Below, piece by piece: positions 45,426 through 58,500 of a stretch of 64,000 nucleotides of DNA (positions within the stretch are counted from its first letter, which is position 1; every line of letters begins with the position of its first letter). A program made the translations under genes and the position numbers. Under the pieces are notes generated by a model, which was not told the DNA's origin, searched no databases, and worked only from the letters and a program-made list of their open reading frames with translations. The stretch is from Chimonanthus salicifolius (lineage: Eukaryota; Streptophyta; Magnoliopsida; Laurales; Calycanthaceae). The stretch covers positions 48,792,111 through 48,856,110 of the forward strand of contig CM023537.1 in the NCBI GenBank assembly GCA_013350335.1, given 5' to 3'.

Positions 45426-47653
45426 GTATCCACCACTACTCCAACTTTCGTGTTGCTTTCCGACCCCGACTATTGACCCAATGCATCTGGATCATCCCAC
45501 AACTCCACTCCACGGTGTCCTCATTCCCCACCTTCATAACTGAGGTATTATTAATTTCCATTATTTTTCCAATTACTCAACTCACACACAATTCCATCTT
45601 CATCATTCCATTCACATAAGAACTATCAACCAACAAAATCTTTATACACAATTTGCACAAAAAATATAGTGCCAAGAACATAATAAGATATGTAACTAAG
45701 CAAACATATAACCATAACATGTTTCATAAATATCGCGTCATATATGCATATTGTCGAAAGAGGTAATTCCATCCAAGGACAACAAAGATTTCATTGAAAA
45801 GGGTAATCATAACATTGCACACAACCTTTCACCATAGACATAGCTTTCATATTATTAAAATAGCATGACCATTCAATCAAGTGGAGCTTACCAATTCTTC
45901 TACATGAGGGTGGGGGGAAGTCCCTCACTAGCGGTTTCCTCCACTACTACCTCATAGGAGGTTCAGGCCTCCTTTCCTCCACCCATTTCATCCTATATTC
46001 ACATCTAAGGCCTGGCAATTATAAGTATTATCCACTACTATTATACTATCCATCCAACCTCTCATTACATCTATTTTAATCAATTTCACTAATTATGAAT
46101 GACCTGCAAGCAAACTTTGATCGGGCTGAGGCACAATGCTCTCAGTTACCTGTGTACCATACCGTGGATCAGATCAACCGTAGTTCGTTTAAATTCCAAA
46201 TTTGGGTTGACCCTAGTGAGTGCTCCTACTCTAACCTTGGAGGAACAATCGAACAAGGATTGTTTAGGCATTTACAAAGCATTTCACACATTCTCAAATC
46301 ATACAAGCTCATTCCCATTGTGGTACAAGTTGACTCCTTGGGTCATATGATAGGTGATCCCCTCTCCTCCCATCTAATCAAGTCCAACCCAAACAACCAT
46401 ACTCTTTTCAATTGGTAATTCATTCAAGGTGAGGGTGAATTCAACCATTCACAACCACCTTTACAACGTAGAAAAATGCCTAGAGATGAATATATAGTCA
46501 CAACAATCAAGTATGAGAATCATCCATGATCTTTCATTGCTAAACATTTCAACAAACATAAATCTAATGTTCATTCATTTATATCATCAAACACATGACA
46601 TGCATGGTTTATTATACACTTCAACATGCTTGGGCCTTTATCAATTTTCATGGTCTTCCACTTGCATAACTTTAGTAATGATTTTCCCATGGAAATTTCA
46701 CTCAAGGTATATGCAACACATCATATCTAATTTCATATGAAAAATATTTGATTTATTCTCAAGCATACTTTTACAATTAAGGTGGAAACCACCAAGTCCT
46801 ACCAAGTATCCGCCATTTTCAAGTCCCATGGAGCTCAAAGGTTACAAACCCCTAATTATTTCAAGGCTTTGGCCCTCTAATTTTGGGGCTAAACAACTCA
46901 AGCCATGGAGATTTCCCCAATTTCTGCAATGTCCCAACTCAAAATCGTCAATACCCATACTTCCCTCAAATAACTACCTTTATTTGGGTCCCTAGACAAA
47001 ATTTCAACTCAATCCAACTTCATGCAAAGCTCTAACTTTAGAATCACAAGCTTAAACTATGGGTACCTCTCCAAACAAGGCCCATTGGCCACCTCCAACA
47101 TCATTCCCATGAAATCCCTTCAAACTCCATTAATCTTCCATGCATTCTCCCCTCAATGAGGCCAAATGGCCATCACCAACACTCTCATCATGAAATGCAG
47201 TGGGCCCGTCGACTGAAAAGGATTGGCTGAGCCTTGAATTGAGAGAGAAGAATAAAAATAGGGAAGAAGAGAAAAAAGAATGCAATATGGACTTCTTCGA
47301 GGGAGTCCTACCTCCACAACTGTCTTTTGGGTTTAAAATTCTCATTGATATCCATAATCAAAATACATACTTATTTTATAGACCTCTTCTCCTCCAATCA
47401 AGGAGAAGTTACACGTTTGAATTCAATTCAAAGTAATCTAAAGAAATTATATCTAAGATGGAAATCTAGGAGGGAAAGACGCATGGGACATGTCCCATTT
47501 TTATTGCCTAATTCCTTGCCAATGCACGGATGGAAACCTTGCCAACGCATAGATGGAAACCATGGGAACCGTGTGGAGCATTTATTGCTTGAGAAACCTT
47601 ATCCTTTAATCTAGCTTGCGTGTGCATAACTTGGGGCTATTAGGCACGTAACA

Positions 47654-47849
47654 ATCCTTCCCTCTCAGATTCGACATTGTCCTCGAGGAGGAAATTTGGT
47701 AACTTGGTCCGGCATTTGTGGTAAAACTCCCAGAAGTCTTCCTCATTCTTTGATTCGCTCCCTTGCACCTTGGTCACTGTTTTATCCCTTTGCTTCACCA
47801 GGCAAATGCTGCCCACCTCTCCAACTATAGTTCCACCCATTTCTACCAC
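47654..47849 (-). pseudogene. Integrase C-terminal/chromodomain remnant of the same element
   Basis: The frame reads VGSICLVKQRDKTVTKVQ and KLPNFLLEDNVESEREGLLR just before the polypurine tract. It resembles the chromodomain tail of plant chromoviruses (Val-Thr-Glu/Lys-Val-Leu-Val-x-Trp ... Phe-Pro-x-Phe-x-Leu-Glu-Asp), where the polyprotein normally ends. Everything between gag and this tail is gone. Confidence 0.6.
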
Positions 47850-48059
47850 ACAAACATATGTTAGACCTTATTTTCCATCAAGAGAAATAGGAGATACAGA
47901 TTGAATCCAATCTTTAGTGGCTGCAGTTATGTGTGGAACCACCAGGACTGTCTTTTCAAGATCGTCACATTTCTTTTCCTTGTCGATGATAGACTGATAT
48001 ATCTGTCTTGTGGTAGTGATGTTTTCTTTACTCACTCCAAGAAACAACTCACTGTCCCA

Positions 48060-48308
48060 TCAAACCGAAGAACTCAAGTTGTACCATGAGAATTGGAATG
48101 GCATTGTAAGAGACCCTTGAGTAGGCGAATTTACTGTTGAAGCTTCCTTGCGTTCTTGAGTTTGTCCATTGGAGAGCTTCTCAAGGAGAGACTCCACCGT
48201 AATCAACCGGTTCACCACGTCGTCCAAACATCTGTCTTGATTCTCTATCGCCTCTTTCAAGAGATAAATCATCTCATCTAACTGAGTGTTGAAAATATCT
48301 TCGGCCAT
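48060..48308 (-). pseudogene. gag N-terminal remnant of the non-autonomous gypsy element
   Basis: An ATG just inside the primer-binding site opens 82 codons: MAEDIFNTQLDEMIYLLKEA, then a Leu/Glu-rich helix (LITVESLLEKL) that would form a coiled coil, then a Ser/Thr tail. Position and composition match the N-terminal gag of plant chromoviruses. The frame ends in TGA before any capsid or zinc-knuckle motif. Confidence 0.6.
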
Positions 48309-49350
48309 TGAAGGAACCTGGCTCTGATACCTTGCAGTGGGTCTGTCGACTGAAAATGACTGGCTCAACCTTGAATCGAGAGAGAAGAGTAAAAATAGGG
48401 AAGAAGAGAAAAAATAATACAATCTGGACTTCTTTGAGGGAGTCTTGCCTCCACAAGTGTCTTTTGGGTTTAACATCCCTCATTGATATCTATAATTAAA
48501 ATACATACTTATTTTATAGACTATAATCAAAACACATACTTATTTTCTAGACCTCTTCCCCTCCAATCAAGGAGAAGATACACGTTTGAAATCAATTCAA
48601 AGAAATCTAAAGAAATCCTATCTAAGATGTAAATCTAGGAGGGAAAGACGCACGGGACATATCCCATTTTTATTGCCCAATTCGTTGCCAACGCAAGGAT
48701 GGAAACCTTGCCAACGTACAAATGGAAATCATGGGAACCGTGTGCAGCATTTATTGCTTGAGAAACCTTATCCTTTATTCCAGCTTGCGTGTGCATGACT
48801 TGGGGCTATCAAGCACGTAACATGAAATACCAACCAAACCCCAACAAATAAAGGTAAAGGAGATGAAAGAGGAGGAAAATCTTACCTTAGGGAAGAACAA
48901 ATCCGTGCCAATGGAAGCTTGGGAGGGGCACATCCGAATCTAGCACATGCAGTGGCGAAAAACTAGTGGGGAAGAGGAGAAGGCACTAGGGTCTCCTGAA
49001 GCTACTAGAGGAAGAGGGAAGTGAAAGGATGTCCTAAAATCGCGAGAATGGAGTTCAACTACCCAACAGAACTTATCCAGGCGTGATCCATCGCCGAAGA
49101 TCCATTGCGCTTTGAGATCCATCACGCTGGGGACCAGTCTGTCAAACAACACTGCTCTTAGGCCGAGCCACTCGTCATGGGCGACCCATCATGGGTGGCG
49201 AGGCATTGCGGCCAATAGTGAGAATCTTAATTTCTTAGTTTCTCTGGGAGATTTAAAACGCTCCTTGCACACGCGTGTTCCAATCATATGCGCCCCATTC
49301 GATTATTACGTCATATGTTGATAAATTTAGGGCCGGACCATTACACTAGC

Positions 49351-49871
49351 TTTCCACTATCAATTTTAGGATAAATTAGGAAAACAAACTCATCAATTTC
49401 ATCTAATTGGGCATGCTCATCTTCGATCGGGCTCGAATTGGGTTTGTCTTGTCTACATCAATTAACCTACCGAACCATCATTAAATAAAGATAAAATTTT
49501 GAGGGCTTTAAAAACATGACTTCTCTTATCCAATTATGATGAAATTTTATAGCCAATTCATACAAGCCAAATTCTTTTGAACCCACCCATCTCCATGAGC
49601 CAATATGTATTAGTGAGTTTGAATGATCTTAGATTGTATATTGTGTCTATAAATTTTACATTGATTGGATAAAATAAAGAATAAATCAATTAAGTCCAAT
49701 TCAAATTTTTTGAAGTTTGCATTAGCTTGAACTGAAATTGAGTTCGCTATTTTTCTTTTTAATTGAGGACTTGGAGATATTGTAAAACCGATCCATGGCT
49801 TCATCACTCTTGTACATTACTATTTTCATTAAATGAATTTCTTACACATTTTAATATATTTGAATGTACAC
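49351..49871. other. Non-coding stretch containing a dispersed repeat
   Basis: 49488-49625 (AAATTTTGAGGGC, ACTTCTCTTATCCAATTATGA, GAACCCACCCATCT) matches 63806-63950 in order and orientation. The remainder is featureless. Confidence 0.5.
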
Positions 49872-49874
49872 TTA

Positions 49875-51407
49875 GACTGGGTTTGGATGGGGTAAGGGGG
49901 TTACCCCTCATTACCCTTGTTTGGTAATGGAGGGGTGAGGGTAAAAATTCAATTTGGTTTTTTACCCTTCCTCTTTCCTTTTTGAAAACCCCTTAGAGTA
50001 TGGGGATTTTCAAAAAACCCGTACCCCTCTTTACCCCTATGGAGCAAAAATATATATATATATATATATTTTTTAATTTATGAATATTATTTAATAATTA
50101 TATTCCATAAAATTTTATTTTTATTTTTTATATTATATGAATTTAATAAAAAATATTAATTCTAAAAAAATTGTTAATATATTAGATTACTTCTATTTGT
50201 AGTTACCAAAAAAGATTCCTTTTTTCAAGGTAAATTTTAATTTTACTACTATAATTACCAAATAAGATAAGAGTAAGACATATAAAGGTAATCCCTGTTA
50301 AAAGATAACTCCTGCTCAAGGTTAACCCCGTAAAATGCAGCCCATTCGGACACCCCCTTTTCTGCCACGGAAGACCCCTTTCAAAATTTATGTACAAATT
50401 ATCATTTTGCCCTCCCGCTCAAAATCCTTCGAATAATTATACAGGCAAATTTCCACATCCTTCTAACCATAGCATCGTTCCAAGGATTATGATGATCCTT
50501 CGAATGATGCTACAGTAAAGAAATTTTCAACAGGTAATTTTTTTTTAAATTTTAAAGTTATTTTTTAAGCACTGTGTATTTTCAAAACTTCTCAAATTAA
50601 ATATCCGGACTAATTTCGATAGCCTGATAAAAATACTTTAAGAATTTAAGGTCTTTTGACACTCTCAAATGCTTAAAATACAGTGTTTTACAAATAAGGG
50701 TATCCTTTGGCTGTGTGGAAAATATATTTGGGAGTGTCAAAAGACCTTGAATTCTTAAAGCATTTTTATCAAGCTATCGTAATTAGTCTAGATATTCAAT
50801 TTGAGAAATTTTGAAAATACACAGTATTTAAAAAATAACTGTCTATGTTGTCGATATCTCCTTTAAAACTTTAAATTATTTTTTAAGCATTGTATATTTT
50901 CAAAATTTCTCAAATTGAATATCCGGACTAATTACGATAACCTAATAAAAATACTTTAAGACTTTAAGGTCTTTTGACATCCCAAATACATTTTCCACAC
51001 AGGCAAGGGATACCCTTATTTGTAAAAACTGTGTTTTAAGCATTTGAGAGTGTTAAAAGACCTTGAGTTCTTAAAGTATTTTTATCAGGCCATCGAAATT
51101 AGTCTAAATATTTAATTTGAAAAATTTTAAAAATACATGGTGATTAAAAAATAACTTTAAAATTTAAAAATAAAAAAATTAGTGTTGAAAATTTCTTTAC
51201 TGTAGCATCATGGATCATCATGATCCTTGGATGATGTTACGGTTAGAAGGATAATCGTTAGAAGGATTTTGAGCTGGAACATAAAATAAAACAAAACGGT
51301 AATATGCGGTAATATGCACGTAAATTTTGAAAATGGGTATTTCATGGCAGAAAAGGGGTTGTCCAATGGGTTTCTCCATAAAATTTATCTCTCATCTAAA
51401 TACAACC
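49875..51407. mobile_element. Tourist-like MITE (about 485 bp) interrupted by a foldback element
   Basis: The left end GACTGGGTTTGGATGGGG pairs with the inverted right end GGTTGTATTTAGATG, and TTA/TCA flank it. The family matches 42827-43000. The right terminus lies beyond the nested insert, at 51385-51407. An AT run at about 50047-50068 lies in the left part. Confidence 0.75.
50337..51375. mobile_element. Second foldback TIR element, 1039 bp, 9-bp TSD
   Basis: Ends run CCCATTCGGACACCCC and, inverted, CCCATTGGACAACCCC, then TTTCTGCCA and TCAAAATTTA. CCGTAAAAT (50328-50336) and CCATAAAAT (51376-51384) form a 9-bp duplication with one mismatch. The interior repeats the forward-reverse-forward-reverse arrangement of 13528-14808 (about 50555-50710, 50711-50850, 50862-50985, 51040-51170), with AAGGTCTTTTGACA and its inverse, and CATCATGATCCTT-type palindromes on the flanks. 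No ORF of note. Confidence 0.85.
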
Positions 51408-51410
51408 TCA

Positions 51411-52260
51411 ATATTAAATTAAATCTTAGTCATCTCGCGTTGATAAACTTTTTTGATATTCAAAAGTTTGATTGTCATTTAAAGAAGATCTTCTTCTATA
51501 CAATTCTTCCCAATGATATATAAGGCTCTTTTTTTTCTCAATCATTTCATCAAGATAGATTGACTCTCTTTCATGCCTTGAGCTACATGTGGTTGGCTAG
51601 AACTAGTAGACCGTGTTGATTGAAGAATGTTCAGAAATTCTCACGTTTACATCTCATGGGTTGCAAGATGCATAGAAATATCCATTTTGTGAAGAACCAA
51701 AATTTTGAGTTCAAAATTTTTAAAAAAATAAAAAGTACTTTTCTTACATAAAATTCAATTATGAGAGTATCATTTAAAGAAAAGAAATTAGTCATTATGA
51801 ATTAATTCATTGTGGATGCATCATCCATTTAGTGTGATAAATTTAATATATTTTTAAATGAAGTATTTATTATTTGATCTTTCAAATAAATTTATAAATA
51901 AATATATATTATATATTTAAAAAGTAACAAATAATTTAAAATTTTAATAAATGCACACTAAAAATGTCTCAGTTGATTCCTTTTACTGTTATTTTTATCA
52001 TAAAGGCCACATCACAAGATCATTAATTAATATTAATTACTTATTTAAAAGGATAATTTTTCCGTTAATATCAAATTTCATCCTACACTAGCCACTTCCC
52101 GTAATCTTATCTGATTCTGATTCTGATTCTCAGGTAGGAAGATTTGCGTAGCCCCGGAGAACTAATCTATATCTTCGTAAATCCTTCCCACGCCGTCGTT
52201 TATTTTATTTTTTTAAAAATCGGTGATATAGCATTTCTCTACTGATTATTTATCATGCAG
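51411..52260. other. Intergenic region and promoter side of APM1
   Basis: AT-rich DNA. GATTCTGATTCTGATTCT at about 52111-52128 is a short hexamer repeat. No other gene is seen between the MITE and the APM1 TATA box. Confidence 0.45.
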
Positions 52261-52268
52261 TATAAATA
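52261..52268 (+). promoter_or_regulatory. TATA box of APM1
   Basis: TATAAATA lies 56 bp upstream of the APM1 start codon. That allows a transcription start near 52290 and a short leader. The position is good, but no transcript evidence is available. Confidence 0.6.
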
Positions 52269-52316
52269 CAGAAAGAAACGTCGTCAATCTCGAAGACGCG
52301 AGAGAGATAGAAATCA

Positions 52317-52547
52317 ATGGCGGAACAGGTGTTGGAGCAGTTCAAGGGTCAGGCGCGGCTGCCCAATTTCGCAGTGCCCAAACGCTATGACATCAAACTC
52401 AAACCCGACCTTGCCGCCTGCAAATTCATCGGCACCGTCCAAATCGATGTCCATATCAATGAAATCACTAGATTCCTCGTCCTCAATGCTGCAGATCTTT
52501 CCCTCGACAACTCCTCTGTCCGCTTCATTTCTCGACATTCCGACAAG
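52317..52547 (+). CDS. APM1: APM1 exon 1
   Basis: Seventy-seven codons, ending RHSDK exactly at AAG/GTAAAA. Intron 1 is 110 bp. Confidence 0.93.
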
Positions 52548-55500
52548 GTAAAAGACCCTACAAAAATTTAATTCTAGTTCAGATCAGATTATATTATATT
52601 AGCTTTTGCAGTGCAAATGATTGTACAAAGCAATATGCATCTACATGTCTGTCTCAGGAATACCGGCCTTCGGAAGTTGTGTCTGTGGAAGAAGACGACA
52701 TTCTGGTTCTTGGTTTCGGTGATTCACTACCCGTGGGAGAGGGGGTTTTGGAAATCAGCTTCTCAGGAACTCTTAATGACCAGATGAAAGGATTTTACAG
52801 AAGGTAATCTCTCTCTCTCTGGTTGTGCTGAAGTAATGTGATATATTACTTTAGTTAATATCACAAATAACAGTTTTATTGAGACATTTGGCACGCGTTG
52901 CCCCCATTGGGCTCACCATATTGAAGAAAGACTCCTAAGAATTCCATCATTAAAAGAACAGGGATAAACTCATTGTGAGCCATCTGATCCACATGCATTA
53001 AATTCAATGGCATTTGATGAAGCGATATCAGAATTCTTCAAGAAATTAAGCCAAATGTGATAAAATTGGAGAAAATCAACCTTAAATTCACCAAAATTCT
53101 GATTTTAGCTCCAAGAACTTGCTGGAACAGTGGAGAAATTAAAAAAAATTCACCTTTAAAATTTTGTATAATTGAATAGTGAAGCTTGATTAAGGTTCTA
53201 TCTCAAATACCAAAACTCACCAGGTTGGATTGCCAAACAAGGTTTCAAAATTTAATTTTTGAAAAATTAAATTGCAATTAAATTAGAAACATGCAAAATA
53301 AAATTCAAGAAATTAAATCAAAATAAATAAATTACCAATTTCTTGGCTAACTCCGAACTTGAGCTTCAATCCAAAAATCTGAAAGGACATACATCACTAT
53401 GGTTGATCATGGCCTCTCAAAGAGGTTTACAATGCTATTGAAAAAAGGAAAAAATCCATAGGAGCAGGCCATGACTAATCCTTATGTTGTTAATGTATTG
53501 GCATAAATTCAAATCGATTCTTTGAAATGGATTATTGCCTTAGTTGTTTCTCTATTTCTCTTTCACAAAGTCTTGTAGTGTGTCTCAGTGAGTTTAATAT
53601 CTCAATGATTGACAAAATTTTGACTTTCTTCTTATGGAAGGGGAACATTGAACTTTTATGCCATTCTTTAGGCATTATTTTTTAAACTAATATTTTTTAA
53701 ATAGTAATACTGTATTAATCACAAAAAAGGTTTGGTATACAAACTTCATTATTAGTGGTATATATTGCAACAAAGACAAAAAATCTCAAAAACCAATGAA
53801 AGAATCTTGGTTGTGTTTGGATGAGCAAAACTTAAAGTAAGAAGTTCTCTAGGTGTAGGAGAACTTGTGCTTATCTTCTCTTCACTTGGAGAAGATGGTG
53901 GAGAACACATCTCCTAGAGTTGTAGAAGTTGGACTTATCTAAGAGTTGTCTCCCCACTTCTCCCCATCAAAACATAGCCCTTGCCTCGCAACACCCATGT
54001 TGGCTAAGAAGTCCGGAATGCTATTGGCTATGCCTTTGACATACATAAAGGTGACATCCATCCTTTCGGACAATCTTCTAACACCACTATAGATTGACAC
54101 AAGCTTTCCTGAGGGTTTCTTCCTCCTTGGTAGTCCACATTATTGCATTTGTCAAATTCCCTTCAATTATCAACCACCTTTAACCATGAGCTCTCCATTA
54201 TTTGAAAGCTTGTTGAAACACCCTTAGCTCCACTTCATTGGATTTTGGGACCCTAACTGGTGTTGAGAAAAACATTTTCATTCCCCTTTTGATCTTGAAG
54301 ACTCCCTTGCCCCTGTTGGTCCTAGTTTACCCCTAGTTGTTTCATCCACTTTAAATTTGAAAAAAACACTTAGGTGGACTCTCCTATTTTTGTGCCACCT
54401 TTTTTGATGTTATTGATCTTGACATACATCCTCCTAGCATGTTAAAAATCATCAAAGAAGCATCCTATAAAATCCTTACTAGCCATTGGCCATCTAATTA
54501 ACCTCGATATTATGCTCTCATAACCTTCATCCACTATATTTGCCTTTGACTAAAAAATTCTTGTGTTACTTTCCTTCCAAATTGAACGAAAACTGGTTGT
54601 TGGGATTGTTACACGTGCCTTTCTTCCATCTTCTTTGAACCTACCACTCCCCCAACTAGCTAATATTTCTCCATTTGTTTTGACTTTCTTCCATCTCCTT
54701 TGAGTAAAAAATTCTAGTTTTTTTTTCCCTTCCAAATTGAGCACAAAATAGTTGCTGGGATTGTTACCCCTGTGTTTCTTCCATGTCCTTTGAAGTTTGA
54801 ACCCACCACCCTCCCAATTGGCTAATGTTTCATCAATTTGTTTATGAAACACTGAACAACACCCTATCAACGATAAAATGTGATTTTGAAATTGAGCAGT
54901 GAAGGATTATCCCCAAAATAGATGATCCACATGTTCCTCTTCACTTCTTGACATCACACACATTGCATCAACGTTCTTTGGAAGAATTCTTCTACTTAGA
55001 TTGTATCTTGTTAACTCCTTTCCTTTGATAATAACCCAAGAAAACACTTGACAATAGAGGTGGCTAATGGCATGTGAGGAGTTCCTAGAGTACTCTTATG
55101 ATGATTTTATTAGAAGTTGGGAGGCATGTATGAAGGGGAGTGTTGAGAAGAAATGTATGACTAAAAACGGGTGGTCCCTTGTAGGTTGGTCAAAATTTAA
55201 TGTGGATGGCATTGAAGCAAAAACTAGAACCAACATGCATGAGAGGGTGGTGCATAATCATTTTGGAGATATTAAATTGTTCTTCTTGGGTACAGTGGGA
55301 ATTAGAGATTCCAATGAAGCATGATATTGGGCTGTTAGGAATTCTTTACAATTGTTGAAGGACATGGCAATGGCTCATTGGTGGTGGAAGGGGTTTCGCA
55401 AATGCTATAAGGTGGGCTAGTGGGAAGAGGAAATATCCTCGGAAGTTGAAGCTAGTAATCAGGGAAACTGAGGTTTGTCCTAGACAAGTGAGATACTTTG

Positions 55501-58500
55501 CAAATGGGCAGTTATTTTCTTGGTAAAGGTGGGGGTGGATAGGTCAAACTCCTTTGTAGGTGTAATTTACGTGGACACTTATTCAGTGTATGCGTCTTAT
55601 ACTTTTACTTGTACATTATTTTGCTTTAATATAATGACTAGTAAAACACCCATAGAATGCATGAGATAAAAGGAAAAACATAAAAAGAAATATGAAAAAT
55701 CAAGTAATTCAATTATATGAATTATAAGTCGTAGCTTGTCATATAGATCATGAAAAGCCATTGTAACAAGAGGAACTAAAGAATAAAATAAAGTCCAAGA
55801 AAATGATCATAATTTTGGTAAGCTATTGAGAAAAAAAAGAAGGAAAAAACTTCTCTCTACAAAGGAAAATAGTCAAGTGGGAAAACGGAAAAAAGTTACT
55901 GATGCAGGACAACTAATAGGGTAACCCTAAATGCCTAAATTGGTTCTCTAAAAGTTAAAAGGGATGAAAATAATGCACCTAAAACTAATATGAGCTGAAA
56001 TTAAACTTCAATTAATAAATGTAACTAATGAATATAAAATTTACTACAAATAAATATGCAAATGCTAAGAATAAGATGTAAATGCAAACTAAAATTAAAT
56101 GACTTAAAAGACATGTGGGCTGGAACTTAGGCCATGCGGCAATTGCAACTAAGGGATACGGGTGGAATTACATGAAAGGATGGCTTAGGGCAACCACGTG
56201 ACAGGAGGGAAATAGGAAATGGGGCTTGCGGCAAACACAACATGGATCGGAAGAAGGGGCGGAAGCCAAAAGGGGTAGATCTGGTTTGGGGCAGCAAAGG
56301 GATAGTAAGGAAAGGGGAAACAGAGAAGGGAAAGTGAAGAAATCGAAGGGAAGAAGAAGAGGAAGGAAGAGGAAGAGAGATAGAAGATAAGGGAAGTGTA
56401 CCAGAAGAAGAAGGAAAGGTAGCCTCACGCCAAGCTTCACGCCAAAAGGGCCTCATGCTAAAGGAATCGCTGTACACAAGGTTTGGAAAATTCCAAAATT
56501 TTATTCATTCAATTCAATCGTCAATTTGCCTTATGGAGGCTACAACTTATATAAGCTTCTCCTTACTAAAAATAAATTCTTGCTAAAAAAAGCCCTATCT
56601 AAAAAAAAAAAAAATGAAAATAGCCAAAATACGAAAATGGAAAAGTAAATGGAAGGTTCGGATCTGGAGGATGCACCGCATCAGTTAATTACACTAAAAT
56701 TGAATTTAAAATTTAAAATAATAAATTTTAAAATAATAGTATTTTGTAATTTAACAATAGGAAGTTGATTGAGAGAGATGTGGCTTTGTGAGTGATAGTT
56801 TTAAAAGAGTTTAAATGAATAAATGATGTAAGTTAGCAAAGATAATATAAAGATGGTAGAGAGTGCTCCATGTGGCACTTTAAGACTTCTCAAACCATGT
56901 TATTTATGACGCAATAAAAGTACTCTTGCAATGTTGCATAAAAGTAATGGAATAAATAATTTAAGTATTATGAAGAGAGAGAAAAATAAATAGAAGAATA
57001 TATAAAGATTAAATAAATATATTTTGAGTTATCTAAATTATGATAGATTATTGAGAAAAATAAGAAAAGGAAAACTTCTATCAGCAAAAATGTATAAAAG
57101 AGAGATGAACAACTAAACTTCTATCAGCAAAAGAAGAAATTGTTGAATAAGGAAAATAAGGTTTTTGTGTACATGAAAATATAATGAAACATTAAATTCT
57201 TAAAATAATATTTTTTTGGTAATTTAATGAAAGGAAGTTTTTTGAGAGTGGCGTGGGTTAGTGTGTGATAGATATAAGGAGTTAAATGAATGGATAATGG
57301 AAGTTAATAAAATTTATGCAAAGATAGTGGAGAGAGTGCCGCGTGTACCTATTTTCTTTCAACCCTTGTTTGTTTACTACATAAGATATTTGTTAACTTC
57401 TCACCACACCCCCCTCCCCTGCCTCTTCTCTTTTTTCTTTTTCCCCTCTCTCTCTCTCTTTTTAAAACCACGTACATGCATTCACACTTGACCTTAGGAT
57501 TGCTTAACCCTTTTCATTACTAAGGAACACGATGTTCTAAGATTACTTGGCTCCTATGCTGCATTAATACAAGATTTCACATTAAAGTGTGAAGAATTAT
57601 CCACCCATAATCTCCTTACTCCTCCCTACAGATGTCCACTTTCTATAGCATTTCAAGTAGATTCTCATAATCCCTCATCTTGGAGTCTCATAGATTTCTC
57701 CTAAAACCTGTTGGCTGTATCACTATTCCTTCTTCTATCTTATAATAGCTCTCCTCAGCCATTTTTATATCTAGGCCATGCTAAACAACCTTAGTAAAAC
57801 CAATTTCAAATTTCATTAGCTAACCCATAGATCCTCCTGAAAGGATATCCTATCCCCCTAGGTAAAAACCTCAAACCATCTTTAAAAATCTTTCTTATCT
57901 TCTCCATCCTTCCATACTTTAAATGTCACTTTCATGACACCCTAAACCCTCCTTTTTAACTCTCCTTCCAATCTCCCATCCTCACCCTTTTAACCTTATA
58001 CGCAGCCACAACTATTCTTCTCCATAATGAGTTGGTTTCCCTACCAAACCTCAATGGCCACACACATAGCAATGCCCAATTCCTAACCGTTCAGCCTAGA
58101 TAGACCCAATGCCCTTTCCTCCTTAACCACTTTCTCCCATTTCAATAGGTGAGTCTTCTTCTTCTCCCATTCCCATCTCACAGAAAATCCCATTGTATCT
58201 TCTCCACTTTTGTTAAACAACTTAGTTACCAACTAATTTTAATTTAAACCAACATAATATGAACTTATATAAGGATACCTTTTAATCCTAATGCTCTACA
58301 TTTCTTTAACTTAGTTAAACTTTACTTCTGTTTTTGGTATTTTATTTACTATCCCTTAATTTGGTTTTGCTTCCAATAGTACTTGACTCTCAGTATCTCT
58401 ATTCAATAGGTCCTCAAAACACATTTACCATCTATTTGTTATTTCCTTATCTTTCACTAGAACCCTTCAATTTTCATCTATTATTGCATCTTACATGCTC

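Larger units (their letters stand above)
47196..48822 (-). mobile_element. Non-autonomous Ty3/gypsy element, 1.63 kb, exact TSD TGAAA
   Basis: LTRs are 47196-47653 (458 bp) and 48333-48822 (490 bp; the 32-bp excess is an internal tandem duplication of CATACTTATTTT-containing sequence). TGAAA flanks both ends (47191-47195, 48823-48827). On the minus strand AGGTATCAGAGCC follows the 5' LTR (initiator-Met-type primer site) and GAGAGGGAAGG precedes the 3' LTR. The 679-bp interior keeps only the beginning and end of a gypsy polyprotein. It is nested in the long LTR at 44807-49345. Confidence 0.93.
44807..49345 (-). mobile_element. Solo-LTR-like unit of a long gypsy family with a nested element
   Basis: Ends are TGTCATGGCCC and GGCCGGACCATTACA (inverted, TGTAATGGTCCGGCC). 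Flanks CTTGC (44802-44806) and CTAGC (49346-49350) form a 5-bp duplication with one mismatch. Without the nested 1.6-kb element the unit is about 2.9 kb and has no polyprotein motifs. Motif order (the CTCCTGCATCTGTAAGGGGTTAGTAC-like segment near the left end) parallels 10391-15022, hence the minus orientation. Confidence 0.5.

Noticed and set aside
45233..45619. 128-codon plus-strand frame
   Set aside because: Falls in the tandem-repeat part of a long LTR-like unit, with no conserved motif.
56127..56477. Ser/Leu/Pro-rich minus-strand frames
   Set aside because: They are the complement of the purine-rich centre of a solo LTR; low complexity keeps stops away.
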